Assembly: GCA_003245675.1 (NCBI GenBank)
Contig: QKCN01000045.1
Location: forward strand, 1 to 47,602
Origin: Bacteriovoracaceae bacterium
Lineage (GTDB): Bacteria; Bdellovibrionota; Bacteriovoracia; Bacteriovoracales; Bacteriovoracaceae
Reading direction: 5' to 3'
DNA length: 47,602 nt
Under the pieces are notes generated by a model, which was not told where the DNA came from, did no database searches, and saw only the letters and a list, made by a program, of their open reading frames with translations. Made by a program: the position numbers and the translations under genes. Of the stretch, positions 1 to 8,262 are shown piece by piece. Within the stretch, counting starts at the first letter, position 1; each line of letters starts with the position of its first letter.

Positions 1-1104
1 GAAAAGCTTTTGAGAGCTTATATGCCGGATCCCAATCATGTAAATATGAGTCGATCAGAATGGCTATCTTTTTCTCATCAGGAAAGGCTTGAATATTTAG
101 AGAAGCACAGTAAAGTCCTCTTTCCTTCTGTGCGCCTAGAAGGCTTGATGGTCAAAATCTCTAAAAATGAATCTCTGCCTTTTTCCTTTTTGAAGGATGG
201 TCATAATTATGAGATTCGCCTTGATCCTATCGACACTTACGAAGATTGGTATCGCACAGTTACTTCTATTAATGAAGAGCTAGGGGTGGGATCGATGCAA
301 GCGGTTATTAGTTTTCCTTCGCGCTCATTTTTACATGCAGCAGGCAAAACAAGTAATCAGTTGGGCTATCTTAACTTTATAAATGAGATGGATACATTGG
401 AAAAACTTTTTCGTGGAGCTCAACGTTATAAGAAGAATCCCAACTTATTGGTTGCTCAAAGTTTTAATCATCTTCATCTGGGACCAATGAATACAACTCG
501 TCATAAGCACTTAGTTAAAGTGTTAGACGATTTGTCTATTGATCCTCATTTTGCTCTTCCTAAAACAACCCCCCCTTATAAATATATTGGGGGGACTTCT
601 TTTCGACCAGATATTGCTCAGGGTATTGAGCGCATGGCGCTGGAAACAAGAGATTGTCATAAAGATTTTGAGCTATTGAATTCTCGTCTATCTCGATCCA
701 CTGAACTTGCTCAAAGAGATCTGAGTATGTTTTCGAAGGCTCAAGGTTTTTCTATTTTTGATACGAAAGCAGATTTGAAAAAACTCTCTCCTGAGGTGCG
801 GGAAACACTTAAAAAAATATTTCCGTATAAGTTTGATAACTTTGCCTATCCTCTTAAAGACTGGAAAGTGCAGGTCGAGTTTATTGGAAAAGGGCAGAGC
901 TTAAAGCAGGTCCAAAAAGCTCAAACAGCTTATGTCGAGAAGTTAGAAAATATCTCAGATTTGTTGAATAGAGAGATGGTTTCCATTGAGCAGGCTCAAA
1001 AAGAGGTTCAAGGCTCCATTGCGCAATTTTCAGAAGAATCTAATCTCTATCGATGGTTTTCCGAGTGGTTTGAAAAAGAAACAGGTTTAAGGCCAGCACT
1101 TTGA
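1..1104 (+). CDS. Conserved protein of unknown function, 5' end probably outside the window
   Basis: The frame is open from the first base, so the true start may lie upstream; inside the window a TTG at 10 and an ATG at 22 are possible but neither has a clear ribosome binding site. I do not recognise the family with confidence. There is no signal peptide or membrane segment in the visible part. Around residues 67-105 an acidic strand (YEIRLDP) leads to a VISFPS strand, and near residue 152 there is an NHLHLGP motif. Such a pattern can occur in glutamine-synthetase-fold or amidoligase-type enzymes, but this is a weak resemblance. The C-terminal third (about 210-350) is helical and charged, probably coiled coil. 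The next gene starts 14 bases downstream and is likely co-transcribed. Confidence 0.75.
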   Translation, partial: EKLLRAYMPDPNHVNMSRSEWLSFSHQERLEYLEKHSKVLFPSVRLEGLMVKISKNESLPFSFLKDGHNYEIRLDPIDTYEDWYRTVTSINEELGVGSMQAVISFPSRSFLHAAGKTSNQLGYLNFINEMDTLEKLFRGAQRYKKNPNLLVAQSFNHLHLGPMNTTRHKHLVKVLDDLSIDPHFALPKTTPPYKYIGGTSFRPDIAQGIERMALETRDCHKDFELLNSRLSRSTELAQRDLSMFSKAQGFSIFDTKADLKKLSPEVRETLKKIFPYKFDNFAYPLKDWKVQVEFIGKGQSLKQVQKAQTAYVEKLENISDLLNREMVSIEQAQKEVQGSIAQFSEESNLYRWFSEWFEKETGLRPAL

Positions 1105-1117
1105 TTAAGGATTGTGT

Positions 1118-1954
1118 ATGAATATTGTCTCTTGGCTCACATTTCATTGCATCTTGTTTTTAATCTCTGCAAATGTCTTGGCCAATCCAGTTTGTAATAA
1201 TTACCTTGAGAAAAAACTCAGTATCCCAGAAGACTATATTGTTGCACCAGTTGTCGAATCTTCTAAGGCGCCACCTCTTGTTCGGATGAGTTCGGATTTT
1301 GCGGCAAGCGCTGAATATGAAGAACTTTTAAATAATAGTCTTGAGTTCTTTTATTCTCCCTCTGGTGTTTTTGGGCATGTTTCTTTGCGTGTTGGAAAAA
1401 AATTGTATTCCTTTAATTTTATTCAAGATACTTCCATTCACGACTTTCGTATTCCTTGGAGCAATCGAAATGGTAAAAAAGGGGTTGTATTTAGCATCTC
1501 TCCTGAACGCTTGAAAGAAGTTCAAAAAGAGATTGACGAAATTTATGCAAATAGTGCCAAATACAATGTTCCGCCCTTTGACGCCTATGGAGGGAAATTA
1601 AAGATTCTTCATAAGAAAAAATTTTGGGGACTGCAAAAATATCTGGTGTATGAATCGAGAGGACCAGATAAAAGTTATGCTAACAATGGAAAAATATTTG
1701 CGAAACTTATCGAAAAAGATGGGGAGCATTTTTTAGAAGCACCTAATGGATTTCGCTGGGCCGTAGAAAAGAAAGGCGATGAGTTTTTTGTTCAGAGCTA
1801 TAGTTGTGCTAGTTCCGCTATGATGATTGCTGAAAAATTTTTTGGTATTTCTTTTCCAAGAAAAACTGCTGCCGCAAAAGATTTAATAAATATTTTGGAA
1901 AAAGGTAACCTTAAGGGAACGATTCCAGACTTATTAATCGACTATTCGCCTTGA
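1118..1954 (+). CDS. Exported permuted papain-like protein (NlpC/P60 or DUF4105-like)
   Basis: I chose ATG 1118 because TAAGGA lies 7 bases upstream and because translation from here starts with a typical signal peptide ending near NVLANPVC. The mature protein is therefore periplasmic or outer-membrane associated. A GHVSLRVG motif near residue 90 and a later SYSCASSAMM motif near residue 230 give the order His then Cys seen in circularly permuted NlpC/P60 and DUF4105 proteins, in which these residues form the thiol active site. From this I infer a possible cysteine peptidase or amidase of cell wall or lipoprotein substrates; activity is not shown. It follows the preceding gene by 14 bases and is probably its operon partner. 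Confidence 0.8.
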   Translation: MNIVSWLTFHCILFLISANVLANPVCNNYLEKKLSIPEDYIVAPVVESSKAPPLVRMSSDFAASAEYEELLNNSLEFFYSPSGVFGHVSLRVGKKLYSFNFIQDTSIHDFRIPWSNRNGKKGVVFSISPERLKEVQKEIDEIYANSAKYNVPPFDAYGGKLKILHKKKFWGLQKYLVYESRGPDKSYANNGKIFAKLIEKDGEHFLEAPNGFRWAVEKKGDEFFVQSYSCASSAMMIAEKFFGISFPRKTAAAKDLINILEKGNLKGTIPDLLIDYSP

Positions 1955-1978
1955 CGCCTGGCGCCATCTTGAGGCGTC
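1953..1978 (+). terminator. Possible hairpin terminator after the permuted papain-like gene
   Basis: A perfect 7-bp inverted repeat, GACGCCT (1953-1959) with AGGCGTC (1972-1978), encloses a 12-base loop and begins inside the stop codon of the upstream gene. The following bases (GCTTTGC) are only weakly T-rich, so this may be an inefficient terminator or an mRNA 3' stabilising hairpin. Confidence 0.4.
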
Positions 1979-2077
1979 GCTTTGCAGCTTGCCAAATCTT
2001 ACCGCCTTTTTTAATCTTGCCCTGTAGCATACAATGCGTTTGAAACTTTATTTATACTAATAACAAAAGGTGAGGTT

Positions 2078-3076
2078 ATGACACAAGTTTCCTACAAAGA
2101 CCTTGGTCTAGTGAACACAAAAGAAATGTTTAAAAAAGCAATGGATGGAAAATATGCGATTCCAGCTTACAACTTCAACAACCTTGAACAACTTCAAGCA
2201 ATTGTTAATGGTTGTGTAGAATCTAATTCTCCTTTTATTTTGCAAGTTAGTTCTGGTGCGAGAAAATATGCAAATCAAACACTTCTTCGCTATTTAGCAG
2301 AAGGAGCAGTCGAGCTAATTAAAAGCATGAACTCTAATGTGAAGTTTGCACTTCATTTAGATCACGGTGATACTTTTGAACTTTGTAAATCATGTATTGA
2401 TTCAGGTTTTTCTTCTGTGATGATCGATGGTTCTCATCACTCTTATGAGGAAAATATCCGTTTGACCAAACAAGTGGTTGAGTATGCGCATGAGCATGGA
2501 GTCACTGTTGAAGGTGAGTTGGGCGTTTTAGCAGGAATTGAAGATGATGTTGTGGCAGCAGAATCTGTTTATACTCATCCTGATCAAGTAGAAGATTTCG
2601 TTAAGAGAACAGGCGTTGATTCTTTGGCCATCTCTATTGGAACTTCACATGGAGCTAACAAATTCAAGCCTGAGCAATGTTCTAAAAATGCAGATGGCGT
2701 GCTTGTTCCTCCGCCACTTCGCTTTGATATTTTGGAAGAAATCGAAAAGCGTATTCCCGGTTTCCCAATCGTGCTTCACGGCGCTTCTTCAGTTCTTCCT
2801 GAGTATGTTAAAATGATTAACGAAAATGGTGGAAAACTAGATGATGCAGTGGGTATTCCTGAAGAACAATTGAGAAGAGCAGCCTCTTCTGCTGTTTGCA
2901 AAATCAATATCGATAGTGATGGTCGTTTGGCCATGACTGGCATGATTAGAAAAGTGTTTAATAATAATCCAGCAGAATTTGATCCTAGAAAATATTTAGG
3001 GCCAGCACGTGATGCGCTTGCTCAAATGATTGTTCACAAAAACAAAAATGTTTTAGGCTCAGCCGGTAAAGCTTAG
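2078..3076 (+). CDS. fba: Fructose-bisphosphate aldolase, class II
   Basis: This cytoplasmic zinc enzyme cleaves fructose 1,6-bisphosphate into glyceraldehyde 3-phosphate and dihydroxyacetone phosphate in glycolysis and runs in reverse in gluconeogenesis. The HLDHGD motif (residues 93-98) supplies the catalytic Asp95 and zinc ligand His96, followed by IDGSHHSYEENI. The EGELG strand and the phosphate-binding regions AISIGTSHG and LHGASS are all present. At 332 residues it has normal family length. ATG 2078 is preceded by AAGGTGAGG at good spacing. It appears monocistronic: a strong terminator follows within 55 bases, and the gene upstream ends with its own hairpin. Confidence 0.96.
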   Translation: MTQVSYKDLGLVNTKEMFKKAMDGKYAIPAYNFNNLEQLQAIVNGCVESNSPFILQVSSGARKYANQTLLRYLAEGAVELIKSMNSNVKFALHLDHGDTFELCKSCIDSGFSSVMIDGSHHSYEENIRLTKQVVEYAHEHGVTVEGELGVLAGIEDDVVAAESVYTHPDQVEDFVKRTGVDSLAISIGTSHGANKFKPEQCSKNADGVLVPPPLRFDILEEIEKRIPGFPIVLHGASSVLPEYVKMINENGGKLDDAVGIPEEQLRRAASSAVCKINIDSDGRLAMTGMIRKVFNNNPAEFDPRKYLGPARDALAQMIVHKNKNVLGSAGKA

Positions 3077-3102
3077 TGGTTTAAATAAATTTAAGTTAAT
3101 AG

Positions 3103-3129
3103 AAAAGGGGCGTGAAAACGCCCCTTTTT
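3103..3129 (+). terminator. Rho-independent terminator of fba
   Basis: A perfect 10-bp inverted repeat, AAAAGGGGCG (3103-3112) with CGCCCCTTTT (3119-3128), has a 6-base loop and ends in a T run. This is a textbook intrinsic terminator placed 26 bases after the aldolase stop codon. Confidence 0.93.
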
Positions 3130-3228
3130 GTTGGCTTTCAACAAAGCATTGATTCCCTTTAATTGTCTGAAATTACGTAAGTTCAGTTATCTGTTTCTTT
3201 AAATTTAGAACATTCATTTAAAATGAGT

Positions 3229-3260
3229 GGAGAAAGCTAAACTATTGATCTTATTTCTCC
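3229..3260. repeat. Short inverted repeat upstream of the lipoprotein gene
   Basis: GGAGAAA (3229-3235) and TTTCTCC (3254-3260) form a 7-bp inverted repeat with an 18-base spacer, about 60 bases before the start codon at 3319. It could be an operator or a 5' leader hairpin; there is no T run. Apart from this and the aldolase terminator I see nothing definite in the 242-base gap 3077-3318. Confidence 0.25.
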
Positions 3261-3318
3261 GATTAGGAAAGAAGAGGATAGGTCTGGATGACTTTTCACA
3301 GATAACAAGGGAATTGTT

Positions 3319-5193
3319 TTGAAGCTAGGGAATCATTTCTTTCGTTCATTTTTGGCTTTGACATTGATCTTCACGCTAAGTGGGCTGGTGTCTTGCGTGC
3401 CTGGTGGAGGCGGTGAGCGTATAACAACTGCGACAAGCAGTTCTGAGGATTGTGATCCCACTGTTTCTTCTTGCCCTTCCGCTTCTAATTCCTCCGAAGA
3501 GGGCTCTTATTCTAATCCCATTGAAACAGATGTGAGCAAAGTTGAATTGCGTTTTATTGTTGATCCTGTTGACGGGACTTACGCCAAAAAAGTAACTATC
3601 CCTAAAAATTTTTCAGGAATTCTTTATATTTCTGGTCTCAATATTTCTTCACTTTTTGATCGCCATATTGGTGTTCGCTTTCGTTTTGGTCAAAGCTTGG
3701 AGCCTATTATTATGGAGGCTACTCCGGCGCGCGGATCAGGCTTAACGCCGCAAACCGATGTTTTGCTTTTGGCCCTTGATTTCAGCAACAAGCCTTTTCA
3801 AAATTTGAAGCTGCTCTATGATCTTTACGATTATTCCGATTATTCGGCTGCCGATTCTGAGCCTATTCAGGATCCTCTCGATCGTGCGCTTTTTTGCCGC
3901 GGTTTGGATTTAGCTTACGATAATACTTTTACTGATGGGTCTGGAACCTGTACTTCTTCTGATGATATTTGTAAGTATGCTTATGCCAAAGTGAGAGATA
4001 GGACTTTTATTAACGCGACGACCTTTATCCCCACTTATCCAACTCGTGCTCAAACAGATATTACGGGTACTGATTATACTGATCCTCAAGATGAATACAC
4101 TCTTATTAAGTGTTTGGGAGAGCTTGATACAAGTTCTTCATTAACTGATTATTTGTACGCAGGTCCATTTTATCCTATTAATCAAGCAAACTGGGAGATT
4201 AGTCAGACGGCAATTGTTTCTGATAATGGTATTTTTCGCCGATCCAATACTTGTAGTTTGACCGCTGCTCAATATCCCTCAATTCATTGTTTAAATCTAG
4301 GAACCACTGCGGCACCTTCCTATTTTACGGGTCTGGAATCCAATCTTTTCCCGCGCTATGGAAAAACTGAATTGCGCCAAGGTGTGAGTTATTTTGGGGC
4401 AGGCACTGATCAGGCTCCCGATGTCGTTAAAACGCAGCAGACCATGACCTCTAATGATGATAGCACTTGGATGGATGGATGTAATATTCGTGCTCAACAA
4501 TATGATTCCTATACTAATGAAGGAATTGGTTCTTGTAATATTTCGGCCCTTATTGAAATCGTAGAAATTGATCCCACAACTTTAAGTGTAAATAGTGTTA
4601 TCGCAGGAATGGATGATGGCGGGAAATCTATCAAGCTTCAGGTGACTAGAGCGCAAGAACTCGATAATGATGGAGAAGATGTTCTTTATACTTCTTTCAA
4701 GCGCTGTGAAAATGATAGTGGCTGTGGTTCTGAAGAGTGTTGTTTTAGTAATCGTTGTTGGTCTAATAGCCTCGTTTCCATGTGTATTGGTGATTCTAAT
4801 AATCAAGGAAATTATCCTATCGGTGATGAGTGCTCCAATGATCTCGATTGCTCTAGTTTTTGTTGTACTAATGGACGTTGTGCGGTTCATGATAATTCTT
4901 CTGATGATCCCGTTTTGTGTTCACATCCTACAGGATCGCAATGTATCGCCAAAGAGTGGTGCCAAAAACAAAATGTGACTCGATGTTTTATTGTGACAAC
5001 AGGGGTGGATAATTTGGGGCAAACGACTTGTACGCGTCGCTGTTATACGGTGCAAGAGTTCCCTGACTGTAAAAATGGGCTTTGTACGCCTAAAGATGCA
5101 CCAGTCGTTCCTAGTTTTGATCCAGATAATCCAGATTGTTCTGACGCTATTAGTCCTTCACAGATTAATTTGTATGGCGATAGTTCGGAGTAG
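3319..5193 (+). CDS. Large Cys-rich surface lipoprotein
   Basis: The start is a TTG at 3319 with AAGGGA 6 bases upstream. The N-terminus is a lipoprotein signal peptide with lipobox SGLVSC, so the mature protein would be acylated on its first Cys and anchored in a membrane, probably the outer membrane. A Gly/Ser-rich linker (VPGGGG, then many Ser) follows. The middle part (about 70-450) is Asp/Thr/Tyr-rich and predicted to be beta-structured. From about residue 460 to 525 two CxxDxxC...CC...C modules occur (GCGSEECC...NRCW and DCSSFCC...GRCA), reminiscent of disulfide-knotted dickkopf-type or EB-type modules. The function is unknown; adhesion or surface recognition is an inference. The next gene overlaps its 3' end by 20 bases, suggesting translational coupling. 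Confidence 0.85.
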   Translation: MKLGNHFFRSFLALTLIFTLSGLVSCVPGGGGERITTATSSSEDCDPTVSSCPSASNSSEEGSYSNPIETDVSKVELRFIVDPVDGTYAKKVTIPKNFSGILYISGLNISSLFDRHIGVRFRFGQSLEPIIMEATPARGSGLTPQTDVLLLALDFSNKPFQNLKLLYDLYDYSDYSAADSEPIQDPLDRALFCRGLDLAYDNTFTDGSGTCTSSDDICKYAYAKVRDRTFINATTFIPTYPTRAQTDITGTDYTDPQDEYTLIKCLGELDTSSSLTDYLYAGPFYPINQANWEISQTAIVSDNGIFRRSNTCSLTAAQYPSIHCLNLGTTAAPSYFTGLESNLFPRYGKTELRQGVSYFGAGTDQAPDVVKTQQTMTSNDDSTWMDGCNIRAQQYDSYTNEGIGSCNISALIEIVEIDPTTLSVNSVIAGMDDGGKSIKLQVTRAQELDNDGEDVLYTSFKRCENDSGCGSEECCFSNRCWSNSLVSMCIGDSNNQGNYPIGDECSNDLDCSSFCCTNGRCAVHDNSSDDPVLCSHPTGSQCIAKEWCQKQNVTRCFIVTTGVDNLGQTTCTRRCYTVQEFPDCKNGLCTPKDAPVVPSFDPDNPDCSDAISPSQINLYGDSSE

Positions 5194-5536
5194 GATTCTA
5201 CTACTATTATCTTTGATTTTACTTTCTTCTTATGGGTATTGTGCTAATCCCAAAGTTTATGATTTGTCTTTTTTAGAGTCCTCTTTTTGGAAAAAGAAAG
5301 AAAAGTTATTAGTAAAAAACTATTTAGCTTCTGATTACTTACTCCGAAAGAAGGAGGACGAGATTCAAAAAGATGCGCGGTATTTTCTTAAAGCTTTTTT
5401 GGCTTATGTAAGACTGGAAGAGAGGCGTGAAAGAAAGATTAAAGGCTATGCTTTGGAGCAGTTAAGGGATATCCCTTTAGCTCTTTATTTAAAGGCAAAG
5501 GCTGATGAGATCTCAAAAAAACAGAAGAAGGATTAG
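5174..5536 (+). CDS. Small exported protein of unknown function
   Basis: The reading frame is open further upstream inside the lipoprotein gene, but I chose ATG 5174 because it starts a clear signal peptide (MAIVRSRILLLLSLILLSS, cleavage near GYCAN). The mature protein is about 97 residues, highly charged (Lys, Arg, Glu) and helical, with no motif I recognise. The 20-base overlap with the upstream lipoprotein and the 2-base gap to the downstream gene indicate a co-translated operon. A role as periplasmic partner of the lipoprotein is conceivable but unproven. Confidence 0.7.
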   Translation: MAIVRSRILLLLSLILLSSYGYCANPKVYDLSFLESSFWKKKEKLLVKNYLASDYLLRKKEDEIQKDARYFLKAFLAYVRLEERRERKIKGYALEQLRDIPLALYLKAKADEISKKQKKD

Positions 5537-5538
5537 CT

Positions 5539-6228
5539 ATGCAGCAAGCACAAATTGTCGTTCCTCCTCTTACGCGAATTAATAAGTATTTAATTCTCAT
5601 TTGCGCCATTTTCTTTATTCTTAATTTATTTGTGGGAATTTCCCCTTGGCTGAGCCTGCATGTTCCAGGTATTCGCTCAGGGCTTATTTTTCAAATAATA
5701 AGTTATCCTTTGATTCCTCATTCCTCTTTTGGTTTTATTTTTGATGCCCTTATTATTTGGTTTGTAGGGGCCGACATCGAAAGTCGTTTTGGTGGGAAAA
5801 ATTATTTTCTTTTCCTTATCTTTTCTATTTTGTTACCAGCCTGTGTTTATTTATTGGGTTCTTGGCTTTTCTATGGCGGGATGAGTGCACCTTTGGTTGG
5901 TTTGACGGGGATTAGTTATGCTTTACTTTTAGCCTATGGCGTTATTTTTTCAGAACGAATTTTAACTTTTATGCTTATCTTTCCTATGAAAGCAAAGTAC
6001 TTTTGTTTATCCCTTGCCGCCATGCAGCTATTAATTGGTTTAACGGCCATAAAAACTAGCTCTTTTATGGTTATTTTAGCCCCTCTTTCTAATATGCTTT
6101 TTGCATTTTTGTTTTTAAGGAAGTTTACCCAAAAGGGGCCCTCCATGTTAAAGAAGTGGAGTAAGAACCGCAAAAAGCAAAAATTTAAGGTTATTGACGG
6201 TGAAGGTGATCCTAAGTATTGGCAATAA
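5539..6228 (+). CDS. Rhomboid-fold membrane protein lacking the catalytic dyad
   Basis: This polytopic membrane protein has about six hydrophobic segments. The region GADIESRFGG (77-86) matches the conserved W/E-R loop of rhomboids, and VGLTGISYALL (120-130) matches the active-site GxSG helix. In active rhomboid proteases the GxSG Ser is the nucleophile; here it is Thr123. The usual His and Asn of the second helix are replaced (Phe/Gly and Asp69 around GFIFDAL). The last helix, which normally supplies the catalytic His, reads LAPLSNML. It is therefore probably a pseudo-rhomboid like iRhoms or derlins, acting by binding rather than cutting. The cytoplasmic tail is strongly basic (KKWSKNRKKQK). 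The SD AAGAAGGA precedes ATG 5539. Confidence 0.82.
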   Translation: MQQAQIVVPPLTRINKYLILICAIFFILNLFVGISPWLSLHVPGIRSGLIFQIISYPLIPHSSFGFIFDALIIWFVGADIESRFGGKNYFLFLIFSILLPACVYLLGSWLFYGGMSAPLVGLTGISYALLLAYGVIFSERILTFMLIFPMKAKYFCLSLAAMQLLIGLTAIKTSSFMVILAPLSNMLFAFLFLRKFTQKGPSMLKKWSKNRKKQKFKVIDGEGDPKYWQ

Positions 6229-6280
6229 GTTATTTTTGGTTTAAAAAGGGAGAACTCAAAAATTATTGAAGGGGGATTCC

Positions 6281-6463
6281 TTGGAACTAAAAATTGCTTT
6301 GCAAGACAAAAAATTTGATCTTCGTATTCGCGACCGCGTTATTGCAGAAGGAAAATTATCAAAAGAAGAAGCTGATTCTTTTGAAGCAGGATTAGAAGAT
6401 TCTGAGTTTAATGTTTCTTTCGTTGAAGATGATAGCAAAGAAAGCAGAACTCAATTCGAGTAG
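6281..6463 (+). CDS. Small acidic protein of unknown function
   Basis: The product is about 60 residues, rich in Glu and Asp, with no signal peptide. I prefer the TTG at 6281 because GAAGGGGGA lies 4 bases upstream; a TTG at 6266 would add five residues but is poorly spaced from its SD. The sequence reads like a short beta-helix unit (ELKIALQDKKFDLRIRDRVI) followed by an acidic helix and an acidic tail. I do not recognise the family. It sits 52 bases after the pseudo-rhomboid gene and converges on the FliL-like gene. Confidence 0.6.
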   Translation: MELKIALQDKKFDLRIRDRVIAEGKLSKEEADSFEAGLEDSEFNVSFVEDDSKESRTQFE

Positions 6464-6492
6464 CCTACAATTCTAAATCTCTAAGATAAAAA

Positions 6493-6963
6493 TTAAGATA
6501 GAACAAAAGTAGAGAAGAAAAGTTTTTTGACAGCTTTTCTTCTCACGCGTTCATTGAAGCCATCAATAATTCTCTTTTCTAACAGAATTTTTCCGGAGAC
6601 GGATGTTAACTCATCTTCTTCCATATCTCCCACGATGTCGATGATGACATCTCGAAGTATAGACTCATTGTCCTTGATAAAACTAATGTCTTCCATGCCA
6701 AAGGGAAGGAGGTTTACTTGAATATCTAAAAAGCGCAATTTGTTGCGATTGGAATAAAGATTGATTGTCATCTTTTTGATTTCAACGGGCGGAACTTGGG
6801 TCCTTGAACGCGCTTCTTGTTTAAGGTTTTGAAATTCTTCTGCATTTTGAGGGAGGGGACGTTTAAAAAAGAAAGCCCCATAGGCAAAAACACCAGCACA
6901 CCCTAAAGCGACGAGTGCATTGAGAAGAGCAAGAATACCTGAACCTGAGAAAAGTGCTTTCAT
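6493..6963 (-). CDS. fliL: FliL-like protein
   Basis: FliL is an inner-membrane protein that surrounds the flagellar stator and supports torque. This 156-residue protein has one N-terminal membrane segment (about 10-33, LALLNALVALGCAGVFAYGA) followed by a linker and a periplasmic domain. The domain carries the FliL pattern of an ILRDVIIDIV helix (about 103-112), a SGKILLEKRI segment and a terminal strand KKLFFSTFVL. The length fits the family. No other flagellar gene is present in the window, so it may be a stand-alone paralogue rather than part of the main flagellar cluster. It is divergent from the aminotransferase gene, with 105 bases between them. Confidence 0.75.
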   Translation of the reverse strand: MKALFSGSGILALLNALVALGCAGVFAYGAFFFKRPLPQNAEEFQNLKQEARSRTQVPPVEIKKMTINLYSNRNKLRFLDIQVNLLPFGMEDISFIKDNESILRDVIIDIVGDMEEDELTSVSGKILLEKRIIDGFNERVRRKAVKKLFFSTFVLS

Positions 6964-7068
6964 GTAAGTATTCTAAACCCAAGCCAGATTCTTGTCTACT
7001 AAAGTATATAGTGATAGAAATGGTCCACTACAAAATTCAACAAAGCGCATCAAAAAAAGGATGAAAAA

Positions 7069-8253
7069 GTGAAATTCAGTAATCGTGTGTTATGTATGCA
7101 GGCGTCTCCTATTCGAAAACTTATGCCCTATGCAAATAAGGCGAAGGCTGCAGGAGTGAAAGTATATCATCTTAATATTGGTCAACCCGATATTAAAACT
7201 CCAGAAGTGATGATGGATGCCATCAGAAAAGTTGATATGGCCGTGTTGCCTTATGGACCCAGTGAAGGTCTTCCTGAATATCGCAATGCTCTTCCTGCTT
7301 ATTATGCAAAATATGGAATTAATATTGAAGCAGATGACATTCTTGTTACGACGGCAGGCAGTGAAGCGATTATTTTTGCAATGATGAGTATTTGCGATGC
7401 TGGCGATGAAGTCATTATTCCAGAGCCTTTCTATACCAACTACAATGGCTTTGCTGATATGTGTGGAGTGAAAGTTGTTTCAGTTACCAGCCGTGTTGAA
7501 AATGGTTTTGCTCTTCCATCTTTAGCTGAAATTGAAGCTAAAATTACTGGTAGAACCAAGGCAATATTTATTTGTAATCCTGGAAATCCTACTGGAGCAG
7601 TTTATTCCCGTGAAGAACTACAAGGTTTAGCAAATCTTGTAAAAAAACATGATCTTTACCTTTTAGGAGATGAAGTTTATCGCGAGTTTGTCTATGAAGG
7701 TGAACATTCTTCAGTGCTTGATTTTCCTGAAATTTCCGAGCATGCCATTGTGGTAGATAGCGTTTCTAAGCGCTATAGTGCTTGTGGTGCGCGTATTGGT
7801 TGTTTGATTTCTAAAAATAGAGAGCTTCTCAAGCATATGCTCAAAATGGCGCAAGCTCGTCTTTGTCCTCCAACCATTGAGCAAATGGCCGCACTCGCAG
7901 CGATTCAAACACCGGATTCATATTTTGTAGAAGTAAAAGAAGAATACAAAAAACGTCGCGATTTGGTATTCAATGCGATCAAAGAAATGCCTGGAACTTC
8001 TTGTCAGTTGCCAAGAGGTGCTTTTTATTTGGTTACCAAGTTACCCGTAGATGATGCCGAAAAATTTGCAATCTTTATGTTGGATGAGTTTCGCCTAAAC
8101 AATGAAACAGTTATGGTGGCACCAGCAGAAGGTTTCTATGCGACCCCAGGTCTGGGACGTGATGAAATTCGTATTGCCTACATTTTAAATACAACTGATC
8201 TTGCGCGTTCTATGGAAATTTTGAAAGCAGGTCTGGCCGCATATAATAAATAG
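7069..8253 (+). CDS. Class I/II PLP-dependent aminotransferase (aspartate aminotransferase-like)
   Basis: This cytoplasmic enzyme transfers amino groups using pyridoxal 5'-phosphate. Family landmarks are all visible: LNIGQPDI (35-42), PYGPSEGLPEYR (61-72), NPGNPTG (170-176), DEVYREF (201-207), the PLP-binding Lys234 in SVSKRYSACGARIG, and a C-terminal RIAY segment with the carboxylate-binding Arg. The length of 394 residues is usual. GTG 7069 is chosen because AAAGGA lies 7 bases upstream and the N-terminus then fits the family. An ATG at 7061 opens only a three-codon frame (ATG AAA AAG TGA) overlapping the GTG. The exact substrate cannot be read from sequence. A parvulin gene follows 9 bases later. 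Confidence 0.92.
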   Translation: MKFSNRVLCMQASPIRKLMPYANKAKAAGVKVYHLNIGQPDIKTPEVMMDAIRKVDMAVLPYGPSEGLPEYRNALPAYYAKYGINIEADDILVTTAGSEAIIFAMMSICDAGDEVIIPEPFYTNYNGFADMCGVKVVSVTSRVENGFALPSLAEIEAKITGRTKAIFICNPGNPTGAVYSREELQGLANLVKKHDLYLLGDEVYREFVYEGEHSSVLDFPEISEHAIVVDSVSKRYSACGARIGCLISKNRELLKHMLKMAQARLCPPTIEQMAALAAIQTPDSYFVEVKEEYKKRRDLVFNAIKEMPGTSCQLPRGAFYLVTKLPVDDAEKFAIFMLDEFRLNNETVMVAPAEGFYATPGLGRDEIRIAYILNTTDLARSMEILKAGLAAYNK

Positions 8254-8262
8254 GAGAGCGAG

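Noticed and set aside
2030-2058. Promoter of fba from TACAAT or TATACT boxes
   Set aside because: No -35 box with 16-18 base spacing to either candidate; not reported as a feature.
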